Assembly: GCA_045653945.1 (NCBI GenBank)
Contig: JAZOML010000024.1
Location: forward strand, 1-5,275
Direction: 5' to 3'
Length of the DNA: 5,275 nucleotides
Origin: SIG673 sp045653945
GTDB lineage: Bacteria; Bacillota; Clostridia; Oscillospirales; CAG-272
Shown: piece by piece, positions 4,997 to 5,275 of the stretch
Layout: the number at the start of each line of letters is the position of its first letter
Position numbering within the stretch: position 1 is the first letter of the stretch
Notes under the pieces: generated by a model
Database searches by the model: none
Seen by the model: the letters and a program-made list of their open reading frames with translations, nothing else
What the model was told of the DNA's origin: nothing
Position numbers and translations under genes: made by a program

Positions 4997-5275
4997 GATA
5001 TATATTATACTAAATATTTGTTATTTACCAATTATCTAAAAATTGTAATATAAGAAAATAAATTTTCTTTACAGAAAACCTTTAAATGATGTATTGTAAT
5101 ATTTATTTTATTCTATAAGGAAATTTATTTGTTTACATTAGTTCAAAAAAACAAATTCTTAATAGAGATTGTTTTAATGAACGATTATACATTTTACAAG
5201 TTTCTATTAAGAAATTTAAATGATTAATATAATTTATACTAACGGCAAATGCTGATATATATGATACAAACATTT
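4997..5275. other. A+T-rich region with no convincing gene
   Basis: About 280 bases after the terminator, very A+T-rich. I find no RNA gene. Two short opposing open frames overlap here. On the minus strand a frame is open from the right edge to a TAA at 5133-5135 (46 residues if read from the ATG at 5271-5273). On the plus strand a TTG at 5129, with AAGGA at 5117-5121, opens 32 residues ending at 5227. Neither resembles a family I know. A possible weak promoter is TTTACA (5068-5073), 18 bases, TATTGT (5092-5097). A small AAGAAAAT/ATTTTCTT inverted repeat lies at 5052-5069. Confidence 0.4.
5156..5213. repeat. Inverted repeat with 11-bp perfect arms
   Basis: TTCTTAATAGA at 5156-5166 is repeated in inverted orientation as TCTATTAAGAA at 5203-5213, separated by 36 bases. 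With one bulged T the match extends outward by three further A/T pairs (AAA on the left, TTT on the right). The 36-base interior has no clear stem of its own. There is no poly-T run after it on either strand, so it does not look like a terminator. It could be a cis-acting RNA hairpin, a protein binding site pair or a mobile-element remnant. Confidence 0.5.

Noticed and set aside
5052..5069. AAGAAAAT/ATTTTCTT inverted repeat as a second terminator
   Set aside because: The stem is almost wholly A-T, the centre is only two bases, and no T-run follows; it is expected by chance in such A+T-rich DNA.
5081..5224. Direct repeat TTTAAATGAT at 5081-5090 and 5215-5224
   Set aside because: A 10-base repeat with little G or C in a strongly A+T-rich stretch is likely chance, and no mobile-element gene lies between the copies.

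Overview
The window looks like chromosomal DNA from a low-GC Gram-positive anaerobe, most likely a gut Clostridia (Oscillospiraceae/Lachnospiraceae type). The grounds are A+T-rich intergenic DNA, strong GGAGG-type ribosome binding sites, sigma-A-like promoters, a Clostridia-style uronate isomerase start, and an ABC-F ATPase with the linker wording common in Clostridia. The taxonomic call is an inference. The content is mostly housekeeping. I see no mobile element, CRISPR array, tRNA or rRNA.

Layout. Positions 1-1983 are read on the minus strand. rlmA (23S rRNA guanine methyltransferase, 1177-1983) comes first, followed 52 bases later by uxaC (uronate isomerase), which runs off the left edge. 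Positions 1984-2125 form a compact divergent promoter region. It holds a perfect TTGACA-17-TATAAT facing left and a TTGAAT-17-TATAAT facing right. Positions 2126-4964 are a tight plus-strand operon of four genes with gaps of 12, 6 and 7 bases: an acyl carrier protein, a small helical protein with a C-terminal zinc ribbon, a small DUF4234-like membrane protein, and a duplicated-ATPase ABC-F protein. A 17-bp perfect hairpin that overlaps the ABC-F stop codon ends the operon. The last ~280 bases are very A+T-rich and hold no convincing gene. They do contain a long-armed inverted repeat and two overlapping, opposing short open frames, one of which may be the 3' end of a gene entering from the right.

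How the genes may work together. uxaC feeds galacturonate or glucuronate into the hexuronate pathway, consistent with a plant-polysaccharide-using gut lifestyle. RlmA modifies 23S rRNA at the peptide exit tunnel, and ABC-F proteins act at the ribosomal E site, so two ribosome-directed proteins lie in units fired from one divergent promoter region. The ACP-led operon pairs a phosphopantetheine carrier with two small poorly characterised proteins and the ABC-F; no function for that grouping is established by the sequence. The most unusual points are the ACP with a non-standard residue before its DSL motif and a Gly/Asp-rich tail, the internally repeated motif in the small membrane protein, the apparently shortened arm region of the ABC-F protein, and the structured A+T-rich right end.
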